A stretch of DNA of 64,000 bases from Streptococcus catagoni. Lineage in GTDB: Bacteria > Bacillota > Bacilli > Lactobacillales > Streptococcaceae. The position numbers and the translations under genes are program-made. Shown here piece by piece: positions 39,069 through 47,996 of this stretch; position 1 is the first letter of the stretch, and each line of letters starts with the position of its first letter. The notes beneath the pieces were generated by a model. That model was not told the origin of the DNA, did not search any database, and worked only from the letters and a program-made list of their open reading frames with translations. The stretch is from contig NZ_WPCW01000001.1 of NCBI RefSeq assembly GCF_011421425.1, forward strand, positions 682,001 to 746,000. The letters are read 5' to 3'.

Positions 39069-40106
39069 TTATTTTTGAAGATAGGCAATAGCCTCTTGCA
39101 CTGTCTTAACAGGAACAATCTTCATTTTTGTTTTGAGTTTTTTAGCAGCTTCTTTTGCTTCTTGATAGTTACTAAGAGCCTTTGGATTGGACTTTTTGAC
39201 TTTTTTGTCTACTGGATTATTAGGAACAAAGAAGATCTCTGCACCAGCTTCAGCCGCAGCTACCACCTTTAGTCCAGCTCCGCCAATCTCTCCAACCTTA
39301 CCATCTTGGGCAATAGTTCCTGTCCCAGCTATCTTGCGGCCTTTTCTTAGATCCTCCTTATTAATCTGATCTAAGATATCTAGGGTAAACATAAGACCAG
39401 CACTTGGTCCGCCAACACCTTCTGTACTAAATTCTATCTTCTGGTCGGTATGAACCTTGGTATGATCCGTTAGGCCTATTCCAATACCATTTTTACCATT
39501 TGTCAGCTTAATAATTTTACCAGTTTTAGTCTTTTCTTTGCCATCTGAAATAAATTGAACCTGGACTTTGTCTCCTAGCTTTAAGCTAGATACATATTTA
39601 ACCAGATCAGCCGAACTTTTAAAGTTCTTGCCATTGACACTGGTCACAGTGTCAGCGATATTAAGAACCCCTCTAAAACTTGAGTTCTTATTAACATTTA
39701 AAACATAAACTCCCAGATAATCTAAGGAAACTTCTTTTCCAGCCAATTTCAAGGCCTGATAGATAGCTCCATTTTGAGAGGTCTCCATATAAAACCTGTT
39801 GATACGTAGATAATCCGCATCGCTATAGCCACCTGTGGTCGCTTCGGCAGAGGAAATCTCTGTAAAGGGTGTCATCCAAGCATAGAGTAACTGGGCTAGG
39901 GAGGCCCGACTTAGGCTCACAGCAACAAAGTTATAGGAACCCTTTGCCTTGTCTTCTTTATTGTTTACCTTAAGAACCGAACGAATATCGTAGGCTCCGC
40001 CTGGCATTTCAATGTAGTATGGCAGTGGAAAAAAGAGTGCCATGAGGATAGCAATGGTTAGGAGGATACTGATTATCCACCATTTTAATTTTTTAATAGT
40101 CTTCAT
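39069..40106 (-). CDS. sepM: SepM family PDZ/Lon-type serine protease
   Basis: A 345-residue membrane-anchored protease. It has one N-terminal membrane helix (about 9-28), a PDZ domain (about 125-200), and a Lon-type catalytic domain with Ser in GVGGPSAGLMFTLD and Lys in GGAGLKVVAAAEAG. In S. mutans, SepM trims the competence-stimulating peptide outside the cell. The substrate in this organism is unknown. The start overlaps coaD by 14 bp; the unit is rsmD-coaD-sepM. Confidence 0.9.
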   Translation of the reverse strand: MKTIKKLKWWIISILLTIAILMALFFPLPYYIEMPGGAYDIRSVLKVNNKEDKAKGSYNFVAVSLSRASLAQLLYAWMTPFTEISSAEATTGGYSDADYLRINRFYMETSQNGAIYQALKLAGKEVSLDYLGVYVLNVNKNSSFRGVLNIADTVTSVNGKNFKSSADLVKYVSSLKLGDKVQVQFISDGKEKTKTGKIIKLTNGKNGIGIGLTDHTKVHTDQKIEFSTEGVGGPSAGLMFTLDILDQINKEDLRKGRKIAGTGTIAQDGKVGEIGGAGLKVVAAAEAGAEIFFVPNNPVDKKVKKSNPKALSNYQEAKEAAKKLKTKMKIVPVKTVQEAIAYLQK

Positions 40107-40584
40107 TTATACGCTCCAATTGGTCAACTACTGATTGTGGGACTAAATCATCTATGGGTGAGTTAAAATGAATTAACTCCTTTATACGGCTAGAACTAAG
40201 GGGCCGAAAGACATTTCTAGCTATAAAATAGATGGTTTCAAGCTGTTCTTCTAAGCGATTGTTGAAATATTCCAGGTTTGACTCATATTCAAAATCTGTG
40301 GGATTTCTTAGACCACGAACCATGTGGGTGACACCAAGTTCTTTTGCCACGTCTACTGCCAACCTATCTTGGGCAGAGATTACTGTCACGTTAGGATAGT
40401 TTTTCAGAGCCTCTTTAAGAATTCTGATCCTTATCTCCAAATCAAAGAATCCCTTTTTTTCAGAATTACAAAAAACGCCAATATAAAGCTGATCAAAAAG
40501 CTTACTGGCACGGTCTATGATATCCACGTGCCCATTTGTGACAGGGTCAAAAGAGCCTGGATACAGTCCAATTTTATCTGACAT
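40093..40584 (-). CDS. coaD: Phosphopantetheine adenylyltransferase
   Basis: A 163-residue nucleotidyltransferase that makes dephospho-CoA from 4'-phosphopantetheine and ATP. The N-terminal PGSFDPVTNGHVDII carries the T/HxGH motif, and RGLRNPTDFEYE and the C-terminal SSSRIKEL are diagnostic. It overlaps rsmD by 11 bp and sepM by 14 bp. Confidence 0.96.
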   Translation of the reverse strand: MSDKIGLYPGSFDPVTNGHVDIIDRASKLFDQLYIGVFCNSEKKGFFDLEIRIRILKEALKNYPNVTVISAQDRLAVDVAKELGVTHMVRGLRNPTDFEYESNLEYFNNRLEEQLETIYFIARNVFRPLSSSRIKELIHFNSPIDDLVPQSVVDQLERINEDY

Positions 40585-41113
40585 ACACAGTTACCTTACT
40601 AATTCCATAAATTTTTTCTTTCCAAATACCAAGACAGGCAATCTCTTCTGGCAAGTGAACTTTCTTATCTGTTTCACAAACAAGCATCACTTCGGGGCCA
40701 AGTAGGCCTTTTGCGTCAAGAGCCTCAACAGTGGCCACAATTTCTTCTTGAGCATAGGGCGGATCTAAAAAGACCAAATCAAAAGTTTGATCCAGAAGCT
40801 CAATTGCTCTTTTAGCTTCCATTTTCAAGAGCTGAAAACGCTGTTCTGCCTTTGTCATCCTGATATTTTCTTGGATAATAGCTTGCGCTCCACGGTCTCT
40901 TTCGACCAGGACAGCTTGGCTCATTCCTCTAGAAACAGCTTCAATAGAGAGCCCTCCTGAGCCTGCAAATAAATCTAAAACCCGACCCCCATCAAAGTAA
41001 GGGCCAATCATATTGAACATGGCTCCTCGAACCTTGTCCGAAGTAGGCCTGGTTGTTTTTCCCTGGAGGGTCTTTAAGGGCCTCCCACCAAATTCACCTG
41101 ATACAATTCTCAT
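40574..41113 (-). CDS. rsmD: 16S rRNA (guanine(966)-N(2))-methyltransferase RsmD
   Basis: A 179-residue SAM-dependent methyltransferase. The SAM loop is DLFAGSGGLSIEAVSRG and the catalytic motif is FLDPPY near residue 116. It modifies G966 of 16S rRNA. First gene of rsmD-coaD-sepM, with a promoter immediately upstream. Confidence 0.94.
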   Translation of the reverse strand: MRIVSGEFGGRPLKTLQGKTTRPTSDKVRGAMFNMIGPYFDGGRVLDLFAGSGGLSIEAVSRGMSQAVLVERDRGAQAIIQENIRMTKAEQRFQLLKMEAKRAIELLDQTFDLVFLDPPYAQEEIVATVEALDAKGLLGPEVMLVCETDKKVHLPEEIACLGIWKEKIYGISKVTVYVR

Positions 41114-41120
41114 AATTTTT

Positions 41121-41148
41121 ATTATAACAGAATTATAAGACTATCCAA
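41121..41148 (-). promoter_or_regulatory. rsmD-coaD-sepM promoter
   Basis: Minus strand TTGGAT (41143-41148), 16-bp spacer, TATAAT (41121-41126), 8 bp before the rsmD ATG. The very short distance implies a short or nearly leaderless transcript, or a second promoter upstream. Confidence 0.5.
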
Positions 41149-41307
41149 GCTTTTACACCGCTATTTTAGAATTTTTCTCCTAAAACAAGGCAAAGTTCTA
41201 AAGAGAATCTGCTCTGACCTGAAGACTACTAATTGAGCCGTTCAAAAGCAAGCATTCCCTATCTTTGAACTAAAGCACTTTATTGACAGTACTTTAATAA
41301 AGTAAGC

Positions 41308-41341
41308 AAAAAGACCAGGTAGTCATTTACCTGGTCTTTTT
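41308..41341. terminator. Strong terminator hairpin between endoS and rsmD
   Basis: A perfect 14-bp stem, AAAAAGACCAGGTA with TACCTGGTCTTTTT, with a 6-nt loop. It can work on both strands; on the minus strand it is the first strong terminator after endoS, 359 bp past its stop. Confidence 0.8.
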
Positions 41342-41699
41342 GAAGAAAAAGTCTTTTTTGATACCTTCCTTAGGTGCTGTCGGACAGGTTAAACAGTCAG
41401 GGAAGTGACTGTTTAAGAAAACCAAAGAATTCCATACCTAACTTTCGAGCCTAAGGTCTGGCAAGTTCCAGGTGTCTAGAATGCCTATATTAAAGACATT
41501 CTAGACACTTTCAGAACGGCGAAGATATTGTTAATCGGCTCGCGGTTGCTCGTAGAAATAGGAAATCCATTGATAGCCTGCAAAGCTTCTGAGCTTATTG
41601 GTCTAGGTAAATAGGGTTTGTCTACAGTCTGAGACTAGGTAGATGACTGCCTGTTTTTTCAAAAAGAATAAGGAAAGGTGTGACTTATTGTGCTTTTTC
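41342..41699. other. Non-coding stretch with two perfect inverted repeats downstream of endoS
   Basis: No open frame of note on either strand. It contains TTAAACAGTCA-gggaag-TGACTGTTTAA (41389-41416, 11-bp arms) and GTGTCTAGAATG-13 nt-CATTCTAGACAC (41472-41508, 12-bp arms), neither followed by a T run. It could be a structured 3' UTR, a small RNA, or the remains of a mobile element. Confidence 0.5.
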
Positions 41700-44636
41700 T
41701 TAATTTTTTTCTGTAGTAGGGCTTATCTTCGTAAGCTCTGAAACCTTGACATTGACACTGACAATATAGCTTTCTAAGTCAGCATCATAAGTTTCTTTTC
41801 CCAATTTTTCATCAATCTGATGTTCTAAGCTAACCAGTTCAGTTTCTAGTGCCTTAACCTTATCAAGATCTTCTGTCTTAAAGATCTTGTCTTTTACCTT
41901 GAGCCGAGCAGCCTTAGAAGCTTCTTGAGCCTTATAGGCATCCTCTTTAAGGCTTGCGGATTTTTGAAGATTTGCGGCCAGAAGGTCGAGTTGTTGACTA
42001 AGCTCTGTCACCTTTTCTTGCGACAAGTCGGCACTCTTTAATTGAGAACTGATCTCTGTAATTTGTTTATTATAGTCACTGATAACTGTTTTGCTTAAAG
42101 CCTTGGTATGATCCTCACCAACCTTTTTGGCATTGGCTAAGGAATGATCAAAAGTAGAAACATCCATAGCAGTACCAAGAATTTGAAGCTCAACCACATA
42201 AGGAGGATTTTTAGGGTTAACCGAACCTTTGATGTCAAATCTCCAGTAGCGTCCTAGAGCATCATCAAGTTTACCTTCAATAATAGCTCCTGCTTCATTA
42301 ACAGAGGCAACTGTACGCCATTGACTATCATCATTTGAAATGGCTTCTTGTTCTTCCTTCGTTTTACTGCTTAAATCTACAGAAGAATCCTTTAAAACTT
42401 GTAAACTGGCTGAAGCCACATTATAATCTTTTGCAGAATAACGATTTTTTAAGACTTCGGCATTATAGAGTCGCCAGTAGTTAGCATTAACAAGTTTGCC
42501 TAAATCTAAAACAAAATGACTTTGTGGGTTCCAATCAAAATAGTAAGTTGAACGATCATCATCAATTGCTCGAGTCACCATTTCTTTATTTCCATATAGA
42601 ACATCAGCCCCTTTTGCTAGGTTGGTGCGCATGCTTGGTCCATTACCAATAACAGCAGTCATTTTATGTATGAGTTCTTTACTAGCATTGTAAACCTTGA
42701 TCTGACGAGTACTATCCTTATCAGTTTTAATGACCTTATCTTGAGATTCACTTAAAGTGTCATCCACTTGCTCAACTGTAAATTTATCATAAGAAACCAC
42801 AAATTGATCATAAGTATAGTCAGCAGCAATAAGCTTTTGACCAGCCAATTCTTTCTGCTTGAACTCTTCAAATTCTTGACTGTCCTTGATTAAAGTTGCT
42901 GCCTTAGTAACTGTCCCTAGAACATATTCTTTAAAGATGTCATGGTCTTTCCCATCTGCTGCCAGCTTTACATTCTTACTTGCATATTCCTTTGGGTAGT
43001 AGCCCACTGGTTTTTGCCCTGAAAAAGCCTTATCTGCGTCAGATTTGGCACCATTTTGAGAAACTGTGGTAAGAATCTGAGTTAGCAAAGCTTCTTCGCC
43101 AAGCAAATCCATACGATTCTTAGAAATATCAAAAGACTTCAAAGCTGTCAAATGTGGCACATCTAATTGTGTCAAACTTTCTAGCTGACTATCTTTGAGC
43201 TTTAAACTTTCAAGTGAGGTCATGCCACTCAAGTCAAGCTGGCCTGATTTCAAAATACTTTTGGGCAAGTCCTTTGAACTAAGGGCTTTTAACTGGGTCA
43301 AACCCTGCAATTTAAGCTTTCCCAACTGCTTCAATTGGCTTAAGCCAGACAAGTCTTTGATGGCAGGATCATTGAGGATTAAGGTTCCATCATATAAAGC
43401 CAAGTCTCCCCGAAATTTCCCCACCTGTTCTTTAACAGCTTTCAACAAAGCAGGATCTTTAAAATCCTTTTCATTTATCTCATTATAAGCTTTGTCAGAG
43501 ATCATCAGATCTTTCAAAGCCTTAGAAACCTTATATTCAGACTTCACAACCTTGTCAGTAGGATGTTCTATTCCTGGATTACTATCCAAAGATTTTGGTT
43601 GGTGAGCAACCCCATCCCGGTCAATGGCATAGGAGAAAATACCAGCCTTCACCCCACCTGTTTTAGGTTGCCATTTAGCATAACGCTCTGCACGCGTTCC
43701 TTCAATACGACTACCCTTATCTGGATCAGCAGGATCATAATCATTGATATCATGCCAAATGTTACCCTGACCAGCATTTTCTTCGTAGAAGGTAAAGCCA
43801 ATCATATACTGGCTAGGGGAAATATAATTTTTAAATTCTTCCCAATCAGAATCTAATTCTCGTTCTCCCTGCATACCATAAAACTGCCTTAAAACCAGGT
43901 CTGTTGACGGAGCAACCTCTTGGAAAAGAGGATTCCTAGAAGGTTTAAGAGTTGTATCCATGATAAGCAATTTACTCTTATCTGTACCTGACTTTCCTAT
44001 AAGCTTGGCTATTTCTTTGTAGACAACTAAAGCACGCTGAGCTTCTGGGCTGCCGGCATTATAGTCATGAGGTTCAATATCAATATCTAAGCCATCAACG
44101 CCTCTATCATAGACATATGTTTTCACAATATCTTGTGCTAAGAGACGATTTCCTTCTTCTGTATCACTATATTTATCAGCTTGATCTTTTGAAATACCAG
44201 CCTTTCCAACGAGAAAGTTAAAGCCTATAGTCTGAATAACAGCTGTTCCCTGCTTATGCAATTTAGGAATATAAGCGTTTTTCAAATCAGACCAAAATGG
44301 ACTATTATCAGCTGTTTCATTATGGAAGACAAATACCATATCAACTTCTTTAGGAATGTCCTTCATGGTATTTTCAGGATGATGCTGTTTCCCGTCCTTA
44401 CCAGTAGAAGAACTGTCATGCCAGGTACGGAAATAACCAGCATAGAGAGGACCTTTTTCTCCCCTTCTGATCTGCTCGACAAGGTGACTACCCTCCTGTG
44501 CTTTCTCTTCAGCAAAGACAATGTCTGGCTGCCAGTTACTAAAGCTTAATTGAGGGCTTGATTGAAGAGCAACTGCAATTAAGACCCCTGCACACACGCC
44601 GCCTAAGGCTCGTTTTACAACTAAACGCTTATCCAT
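41700..44636 (-). CDS. EndoS-like secreted endo-beta-N-acetylglucosaminidase (GH18)
   Basis: A 978-residue secreted protein from ATG 44636, with AAGGAG upstream; the in-frame GTG at 44639 is rejected. The signal peptide is probably cleaved after VFA (about residue 42). The GH18 barrel begins at GPLYAGYFRTWHD (about 62), with the catalytic DGLDIDIE at about 181-188, the last Glu being the acid. Leucine-rich repeats (about 400-540), an Ig-like hybrid domain, a galactose-binding-like CBM (about 660-830) and a C-terminal helical bundle follow, as in S. pyogenes EndoS, which removes the Fc N-glycan of IgG. There is no LPxTG anchor. Only about 20 residues separate signal peptide and barrel, so the N-terminal three-helix bundle of EndoS is mostly absent. 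Confidence 0.88.
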   Translation of the reverse strand: MDKRLVVKRALGGVCAGVLIAVALQSSPQLSFSNWQPDIVFAEEKAQEGSHLVEQIRRGEKGPLYAGYFRTWHDSSSTGKDGKQHHPENTMKDIPKEVDMVFVFHNETADNSPFWSDLKNAYIPKLHKQGTAVIQTIGFNFLVGKAGISKDQADKYSDTEEGNRLLAQDIVKTYVYDRGVDGLDIDIEPHDYNAGSPEAQRALVVYKEIAKLIGKSGTDKSKLLIMDTTLKPSRNPLFQEVAPSTDLVLRQFYGMQGERELDSDWEEFKNYISPSQYMIGFTFYEENAGQGNIWHDINDYDPADPDKGSRIEGTRAERYAKWQPKTGGVKAGIFSYAIDRDGVAHQPKSLDSNPGIEHPTDKVVKSEYKVSKALKDLMISDKAYNEINEKDFKDPALLKAVKEQVGKFRGDLALYDGTLILNDPAIKDLSGLSQLKQLGKLKLQGLTQLKALSSKDLPKSILKSGQLDLSGMTSLESLKLKDSQLESLTQLDVPHLTALKSFDISKNRMDLLGEEALLTQILTTVSQNGAKSDADKAFSGQKPVGYYPKEYASKNVKLAADGKDHDIFKEYVLGTVTKAATLIKDSQEFEEFKQKELAGQKLIAADYTYDQFVVSYDKFTVEQVDDTLSESQDKVIKTDKDSTRQIKVYNASKELIHKMTAVIGNGPSMRTNLAKGADVLYGNKEMVTRAIDDDRSTYYFDWNPQSHFVLDLGKLVNANYWRLYNAEVLKNRYSAKDYNVASASLQVLKDSSVDLSSKTKEEQEAISNDDSQWRTVASVNEAGAIIEGKLDDALGRYWRFDIKGSVNPKNPPYVVELQILGTAMDVSTFDHSLANAKKVGEDHTKALSKTVISDYNKQITEISSQLKSADLSQEKVTELSQQLDLLAANLQKSASLKEDAYKAQEASKAARLKVKDKIFKTEDLDKVKALETELVSLEHQIDEKLGKETYDADLESYIVSVNVKVSELTKISPTTEKN

Positions 44637-44681
44637 CACAATCTCCTTGGATTTTTAAGATATTATCTATGAAGAACTTTT

Positions 44682-44717
44682 TGTAAGCGCATTCATAAAT
44701 AATTCGCCTTAAGTATA
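44682..44717 (-). promoter_or_regulatory. endoS promoter (-10) with downstream cre site
   Basis: Minus strand TATACT lies at 44712-44717, with only a weak -35 (TTTTCA, 17 bp away). Just downstream, TGAATGCGCTTACA (44682-44695) matches the CcpA cre consensus TGWAANCGNTNWCA at 13 of 14 positions. Its position at or just after the transcription start predicts repression by CcpA in rich sugar. Confidence 0.6.
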
Positions 44718-44896
44718 GCAGCAAAGATGTTTTTTGAAAAGAAACAAACTATAGGTTTTATAACACATATTTAATATTTTAAAGCTATATAAGACTAAAA
44801 ATAAAGACCTGGGCTAAGAAACAGAGCCCCTGATTTGGAGATCAAAATAGCCTTGCAGTCAAGTTAGCAACAGAAAACTGTCAAGAAAGACAAAAA

Positions 44897-44924
44897 AAGA
44901 AAGGCAGATGTTAAGACCTTTCTT
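44897..44924 (-). terminator. Terminator of the asnA remnant
   Basis: Minus strand AAGAAAGG pairs with CCTTTCTT, followed by TTTTTG, right after the asnA-frame stop. Confidence 0.65.
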
Positions 44925-44926
44925 AT

Positions 44927-45513
44927 CTATAAAATATTCTCAAATGTCTTGCAAACTTCTAATGGCCAGACTGAGGTTTGAACTTCACCAATATGTTTTT
45001 TTACGTAAGAGGAACATGGCCATCCATGATTGGCCAATCCCACCACCAATAGTAATAGGGAACTTTCCATCTAATAAAGACTGGTGCCAATCAAATTCTA
45101 GTCGCTCATAGGGCGATCTGACGTTTCAAGGCCTCCTGATCTACCTGAATTCCCATAGAAGATAATTCAAAGGCAGAGGCTAGTTGGTCATTCCAAACTA
45201 GGATATCCCCATTTAAACCACGATAGCCCTGACTTGTTTCACTTGTCCAGTCATCATAGTCAGGCGCTCTGCCATCATGAGTTTTACCATCTGCTAGATC
45301 ACCGCCAATCCCAATCAAGAACACTGCTCCATGCTCCTTAGTAATAGCATTTTCTCCTTCTTTGGGGCTAAGATCGGGATATAATTTAACCAAATCTTCT
45401 GTATGGATAAAGGTGACCTTCTTAGGCAAGACAGCTTCAATGTCATAATACGCTTCTACTGCTAATTCTGTTAGTCGGATTACCTTATAGATAGTTTCCA
45501 CTTTCCTAACTTA
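44927..45513 (-). pseudogene. asnA: asnA (aspartate-ammonia ligase) remnant, 5'-truncated and frameshifted
   Basis: Residues from [19 protein letters not shown] through [27 protein letters not shown] and LKRQIAL match the middle of AsnA. The frame then stops at TGA near 45107. The expected sequence resumes in another frame ([32 protein letters not shown]) to TAG 44927. AsnA is about 330 residues; roughly the first 140-150 are missing, and the residues expected between QIAL and RLEF (TGDED in E. coli) are mostly deleted. A TATAAT box survives at 45532-45537, just before the truncated start. The active AsnA, which makes asparagine from aspartate and ammonia, is therefore not encoded here. Confidence 0.85.
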
Positions 45514-45635
45514 TATAAAATATTAGAACCATTATACACCTATTCTGAAAAAAGATAAGAAAAGCTTTAAAATCAGGGAATTTCCTAAGTTCTTAATTGA
45601 ACATTGGAAGTAGGTCTTATTAGAGATAAGAAAAA

Positions 45636-45658
45636 AGCCTTGGATAAAATCCAAAGCT
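45636..45658 (-). terminator. Terminator after arcC
   Basis: Stem AGCcTTGGAT paired with ATCCAAaGCT, followed by TTTTTTC on the minus strand; it closes the arc operon. Confidence 0.75.
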
Positions 45659-45665
45659 CTTTTGA

Positions 45666-46616
45666 TTAGTCACTGATAATTTGTGTTCCAGCGTCTGCTG
45701 AAAGAACATTATCAATGTTTTCAAGGGAAGTGATGATAGCTTTAGCATTTGGTTTGTTTTCAACAAAGGCAATAGCTGCTTCTACCTTAGGTAACATGCT
45801 TCCTGGTGCAAATTGGTTTTGGCCAATGTATTCTTTCATTTGAGATACAGTAACTTTTTCCAGTTTTTCTTGGTCTGGTTTGTTATAGTTAACAAAAACA
45901 TTGTCAACACCAGTTAATACGATGAAAAGATCAGCATCAACAAGTTCTGAAAGGGTCTGGCTGGCAAAATCTTTGTCAATAACAGCTTCAACACCTGTAA
46001 TTTCTTTAGTAGTAGGATCTTCAACCACAGGGACACCGCCGCCACCAGCGCTGACCACAACAACACCAGAATCAACTAGGCTTCTGATAACATTTGCTTC
46101 TTTGATACCAACAGGTTTTGGAGAAGGCACAACTTTACGCCATCCACGTCCTGCATCTTCTTTGAAGCTTGCTCCAGTTTCTTCCATTTGTTTTTTGGCC
46201 TCTTCTTCTGATAAGAAAGGTCCAATTGGTTTAGTTGGGTTTGTGAAAGCTTGGTCATCTTTATCAACAATAACTTGAGTCACAACTGCTGCCACTTCTT
46301 TTTCAATACCTTGAGCTTTTAATTCATTATCAAGGGCATTGACAAGCCAAAAACCAATACTTCCTTCAGTCATAGCCACACAAGTGTCTAAAGGCATTGC
46401 AGGATTTTTTTCTGAATCAGCTGCTGCTTGTTGTAAGAGTAAATTTCCAACCTGTGGTCCATTACCATGTGTTACGATAACTTCGTTACCATCTTTGATC
46501 AATTTTACAAGTGATTTAGATGTTGAGACTAAAGCTTCTTGTTGTGCTTTAGCTGATGCATCTGTAGAAAGAATAGCATTTCCTCCAAGGGCAACTACTA
46601 TTTTTTGTTTTGACAT
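45666..46616 (-). CDS. arcC: Carbamate kinase
   Basis: A 316-residue amino-acid-kinase-fold enzyme, the last step of the arginine deiminase pathway: carbamoyl phosphate plus ADP gives ATP, CO2 and NH3. N-terminal [27 protein letters not shown] and DKDFAS are the family motifs. It is the last gene of the arc operon, 16 bp after the dipeptidase. Confidence 0.96.
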   Translation of the reverse strand: MSKQKIVVALGGNAILSTDASAKAQQEALVSTSKSLVKLIKDGNEVIVTHGNGPQVGNLLLQQAAADSEKNPAMPLDTCVAMTEGSIGFWLVNALDNELKAQGIEKEVAAVVTQVIVDKDDQAFTNPTKPIGPFLSEEEAKKQMEETGASFKEDAGRGWRKVVPSPKPVGIKEANVIRSLVDSGVVVVSAGGGGVPVVEDPTTKEITGVEAVIDKDFASQTLSELVDADLFIVLTGVDNVFVNYNKPDQEKLEKVTVSQMKEYIGQNQFAPGSMLPKVEAAIAFVENKPNAKAIITSLENIDNVLSADAGTQIISD

Positions 46617-46632
46617 ATATCATTCTCCTTTT

Positions 46633-47964
46633 TTATCGCGTTAGTCGATAGATGGCCTCAGCATAGATATCCATTGCCTTATAAGCATCTTCTAAAACGA
46701 TATTTTCATTTTCTTGATGTTCTGTTTGTACTGAATCTGGGAAAAGAGCTCCAAATGCCACACAGTTTGGCATTGTTCTTGCAAAGGTTGCTCCTCCAGA
46801 AGACATTGCTGGTCTTTGATCACCGGTTTTTTCACGGTAAACGTCCATCAATGTTGTCACCAACTCACTTTCAAGTGGGACATACAAAGGTGCTAAGTAG
46901 TCGAATTCTTTATAAGTTAATCCGTATTCCTTAGCTTTTGTGCTGAGTTCTTCAACTAATTTTTCTTTGTCGGCTAAAACTGGAATCCTAATATCTAGAC
47001 GAATTTCAGTTAAGTCCTTGGTCATTGTTAGGCCGGCAACATTGAAACTTAAGATTCCTGAAGGTTCATCTTCAACTGGTCCAAAAATATTTAATGCTTT
47101 GCCATCTTCATCAATGACATTTGCTAGGAAATCAATGGTAGGGTCGTCAAAACATGTATTGAGTGCTTTTGCTAAACGTATCAAGGCATTGATCCCATGA
47201 GGGGCATCCTTGGCATGTTGAGCAAGACCATAAACAGTGATTTCATTATCTTTTAAAACATATTCAAAATCATTTTTTTCCAATTCTTTTTGAATATCTT
47301 CTAAATACTCACCTTGATAAGAAGCTCTGGCTGGAACGACATTATAGGCATTACCAACTTCGAGATTGAGCTTATCAGAACCTTTACCAACCAATTTGGC
47401 TTGTAATAACCCTTTTTCAGCATAAATAAGAGGAAAACTAGAATCTGGAGCGAAGCCATAAGTTGCTGTTTCTTCAACTTCATTATAACGATTCATACAA
47501 CGCCATAATGTTTCTTCATCAGTCCCAAAAATGAAACGAATTTTTTTCTTAAATGTGACCCCAGCGTCAATCAAAGATTTGACTGCGTATAAGGCCATCA
47601 TTGAAGGTCCTTTGTCATCTTGTGTACCACGTCCATATAAACGACCGTCTTTTTCCACACATTCAAAAGGATCTGTGTTCCAAAGGTTGCGATCACCTTC
47701 TGGGACAACATCTAAGTGACAAAGAATTGCTAGTACTTCTTTTTGATCTCCATAATCAGCATAACCATAATACCCTTTTGGATCTATATAAGTTTTAAAT
47801 CCTAAACTTTCACAAATTCCAAGGGTTTTTTCTAAAACATTTTGAATAGCTTGTCCAAAAGGAGTACCATTTTCTCCCTCATTTAAAACTGAAGGATAAG
47901 AAACAATAGTTTTAATTGCTTCTACACAAGCTTCTTGATTTTGGCTTGTTATAAATTTTTCCAT
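46633..47964 (-). CDS. arcT: M20 family metallodipeptidase of the arc operon
   Basis: A 443-residue PepV-like di-zinc peptidase. Metal ligands are visible in LCHLDVVPEGD (His), GRGTQDDKGP (bridging Asp) and FGTDEETLWR (catalytic Glu-Glu), and a lid domain spans about 190-340. Such genes lie in arc operons of several streptococci and are called arcT in some annotations. It may release arginine from dipeptides for the pathway, which is inference from context. Confidence 0.85.
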   Translation of the reverse strand: MEKFITSQNQEACVEAIKTIVSYPSVLNEGENGTPFGQAIQNVLEKTLGICESLGFKTYIDPKGYYGYADYGDQKEVLAILCHLDVVPEGDRNLWNTDPFECVEKDGRLYGRGTQDDKGPSMMALYAVKSLIDAGVTFKKKIRFIFGTDEETLWRCMNRYNEVEETATYGFAPDSSFPLIYAEKGLLQAKLVGKGSDKLNLEVGNAYNVVPARASYQGEYLEDIQKELEKNDFEYVLKDNEITVYGLAQHAKDAPHGINALIRLAKALNTCFDDPTIDFLANVIDEDGKALNIFGPVEDEPSGILSFNVAGLTMTKDLTEIRLDIRIPVLADKEKLVEELSTKAKEYGLTYKEFDYLAPLYVPLESELVTTLMDVYREKTGDQRPAMSSGGATFARTMPNCVAFGALFPDSVQTEHQENENIVLEDAYKAMDIYAEAIYRLTR

Positions 47965-47996
47965 TTTCTTTCACCTCTAAACTAAAAACTAAGAGT

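Noticed and set aside
41342..41699. CRISPR array or IS element
   Set aside because: There are no direct repeats with spacers and no transposase frame; only isolated inverted repeats are seen.
44908..45111. Plus-strand ORF of 67 codons
   Set aside because: It is antisense to the 3' part of the asnA remnant, whose minus-strand translation matches the AsnA C-terminus.
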